Below, in pieces: positions 5,052 through 5,389 of a DNA stretch of 5,389 nucleotides. The notes below the pieces were generated by a model. That model was given only the letters and a program-made list of their open reading frames with translations. It was not told where the DNA came from and searched no databases. Source of the DNA: Kiritimatiellota bacterium (GTDB lineage Bacteria; Verrucomicrobiota; Kiritimatiellia; RFP12; UBA1067); the NCBI GenBank assembly GCA_009777165.1, contig WRML01000177.1, positions 1-5,389 of the forward strand, read 5' to 3'. Position numbers and translations under genes: made by a program. Positions within the stretch are counted from its first letter, which is position 1; each line of letters opens with the position of its first letter.

Positions 5052-5158
5052 TTGCCAGCATTGCCGTCGTAGTCACGTCGTCACGTAGTCATGTAGTCGG
5101 CGGAGGGGGCTGGACTACGGGACTACAGGACTACGGGACGACGGCAATGATGGGCAAC
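5051..5158. repeat. Octamer array B folded as a long imperfect inverted repeat
   Basis: The left arm has units CGTAGTCA (5068), CGTCGTCA (5076), CGTAGTCA (5084) and TGTAGTCG (5092). The right arm has complementary units GACTACGG (5113), GACTACAG (5121), GACTACGG (5129) and GACGACGG (5137). The arms extend outward through ATTGCCGTCGT (5060-5070) with ACGACGGCAAT, and finally GTTGCC (5051-5056) with GGCAAC (5153-5158). The arms are 46-48 bases long around a 14-base loop (5099-5112), with a small internal length offset. No T-tract follows, so simple terminator function is unlikely. Confidence 0.88.
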
Positions 5159-5160
5159 GG

Positions 5161-5230
5161 GACTTGGCGACTTGACGGCTTGTCGGCTTGTCGGTCTTGG
5201 CACGTCGTCAAGTCGTCAAGACGACAAGTC
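5161..5230. repeat. Octamer array C (GACTTGNC family), also inverted
   Basis: Units are GACTTGGC (5161), GACTTGAC (5169), GGCTTGTC (5177), GGCTTGTC (5185) and GGTCTTGG (5193). After CAC come the opposite-sense units GTCGTCAA (5204), GTCGTCAA (5212) and GACGACAA (5220). Bases 5161-5187 pair with 5204-5230 at 22 of 27 positions plus two G-U pairs. The 8-bp register continues without a break from the right arm of array B (5113) to 5200. A further 7-bp inverted pair, GACAAGT 5223-5229 with ACTTGTC 5243-5249, extends the region. Confidence 0.85.
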
Positions 5231-5262
5231 TATGGCAATTTAACTTGTCATTGGTACACTCT

Positions 5263-5275
5263 GCCCTGAAAGGGC
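5263..5275. repeat. Small hairpin GCCCT-GAA-AGGGC
   Basis: A 5-bp GC-rich stem with a 3-base loop lies between the arrays and the last promoter, followed by a weak ACAC...GTGT inverted pair at 5277-5290. Neither strand shows a T-tract at the stem. I see no other feature from 5250 to 5315. Confidence 0.4.
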
Positions 5276-5315
5276 TACACATACTAGTGTCTATCAGCGT
5301 AAATAAAAATAATTA

Positions 5316-5344
5316 TTGTTTTTCGACGAGCCATGCCGTATACT
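5316..5344 (+). promoter_or_regulatory. Probable promoter of the gene starting at 5382
   Basis: TATACT (5339-5344, five of six matches to the -10 consensus) has TTGTTT (5316-5321) 17 bases upstream. The -35 element is weak, with only TTG matching. An AT-rich stretch at 5301-5323 could act as an UP element. The predicted start near 5351 leaves about a 31-base leader. Confidence 0.6.
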
Positions 5345-5381
5345 CTTTCTCTTTCAACCCGATCCACAAAAGGAGTCGACG

Positions 5382-5389
5382 ATGGCACG
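5382..5389 (+). CDS. Start of a gene cut by the window edge
   Basis: ATG at 5382-5384 is preceded by AGGAG (5371-5375) with a 6-base spacer, and a promoter lies at 5316-5344. Only Met-Ala-Arg can be read (the third codon begins CG, which is always Arg), so no function can be assigned. Confidence 0.65.

Noticed and set aside
4585..5088. 167-residue plus-strand frame running into the repeats
   Set aside because: It is an Arg/Pro/Ala-rich shadow of the 4556-4978 gene in another frame, and its C-terminus is a translation of the octamer array.
4986..5230. CRISPR array
   Set aside because: Units are 8 bp and contiguous with no unique spacers, and no cas genes are near.

Overview
The window is GC-rich bacterial chromosome with ordinary housekeeping genes, separated by intergenic DNA that is unusually rich in short repeats. 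Nothing in it is a phage, transposon or CRISPR locus. Long G and C runs inside genes, perfect GC-rich palindromes, and an OadA/PycB-type carboxyltransferase fused to its own biotin domain suggest a Gram-negative-like bacterium. My guess, at low confidence, is a member of the PVC group (Kiritimatiellota, Verrucomicrobiota or Lentisphaerota), probably a metagenome-assembled genome. No marker gene here settles this.

Left part (1-391): two tandem hairpin terminators, probably for a gene just outside the window, are followed by a 10-bp tandem duplication and two GC-only perfect palindromes. A sigma70-type promoter then drives a single tRNA-Asp(GTC) gene with an encoded CCA. A strong intrinsic terminator follows, ending 13 bases before the next start codon.

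Centre (392-4382): uppP (undecaprenyl-diphosphatase, lipid-carrier recycling for the cell wall) runs rightward. It converges on a leftward pair made of a biotin-dependent carboxyltransferase (oxaloacetate decarboxylase alpha / pyruvate carboxylase B type) and mtaB (tRNA t6A37 methylthiotransferase). The pair is separated by 25 bases and probably shares the promoter at 4411-4439. Its two products have no evident functional link. The convergent gap at 1193-1252 holds a 14-bp stem without a T-tract.

Right part (4383-5389): a 173-bp divergent intergenic region has one plausible promoter for each side. The rightward gene encodes a 140-residue protein resembling the uncharacterised DUF6941 family. 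After it come about 400 bases without a gene, of which 4986-5230 is filled by three families of 8-bp-period repeats. Two of the families are folded into imperfect long inverted repeats. This is the least explained feature of the window. A promoter and ribosome binding site then lead into a gene of which only the first three codons are visible.
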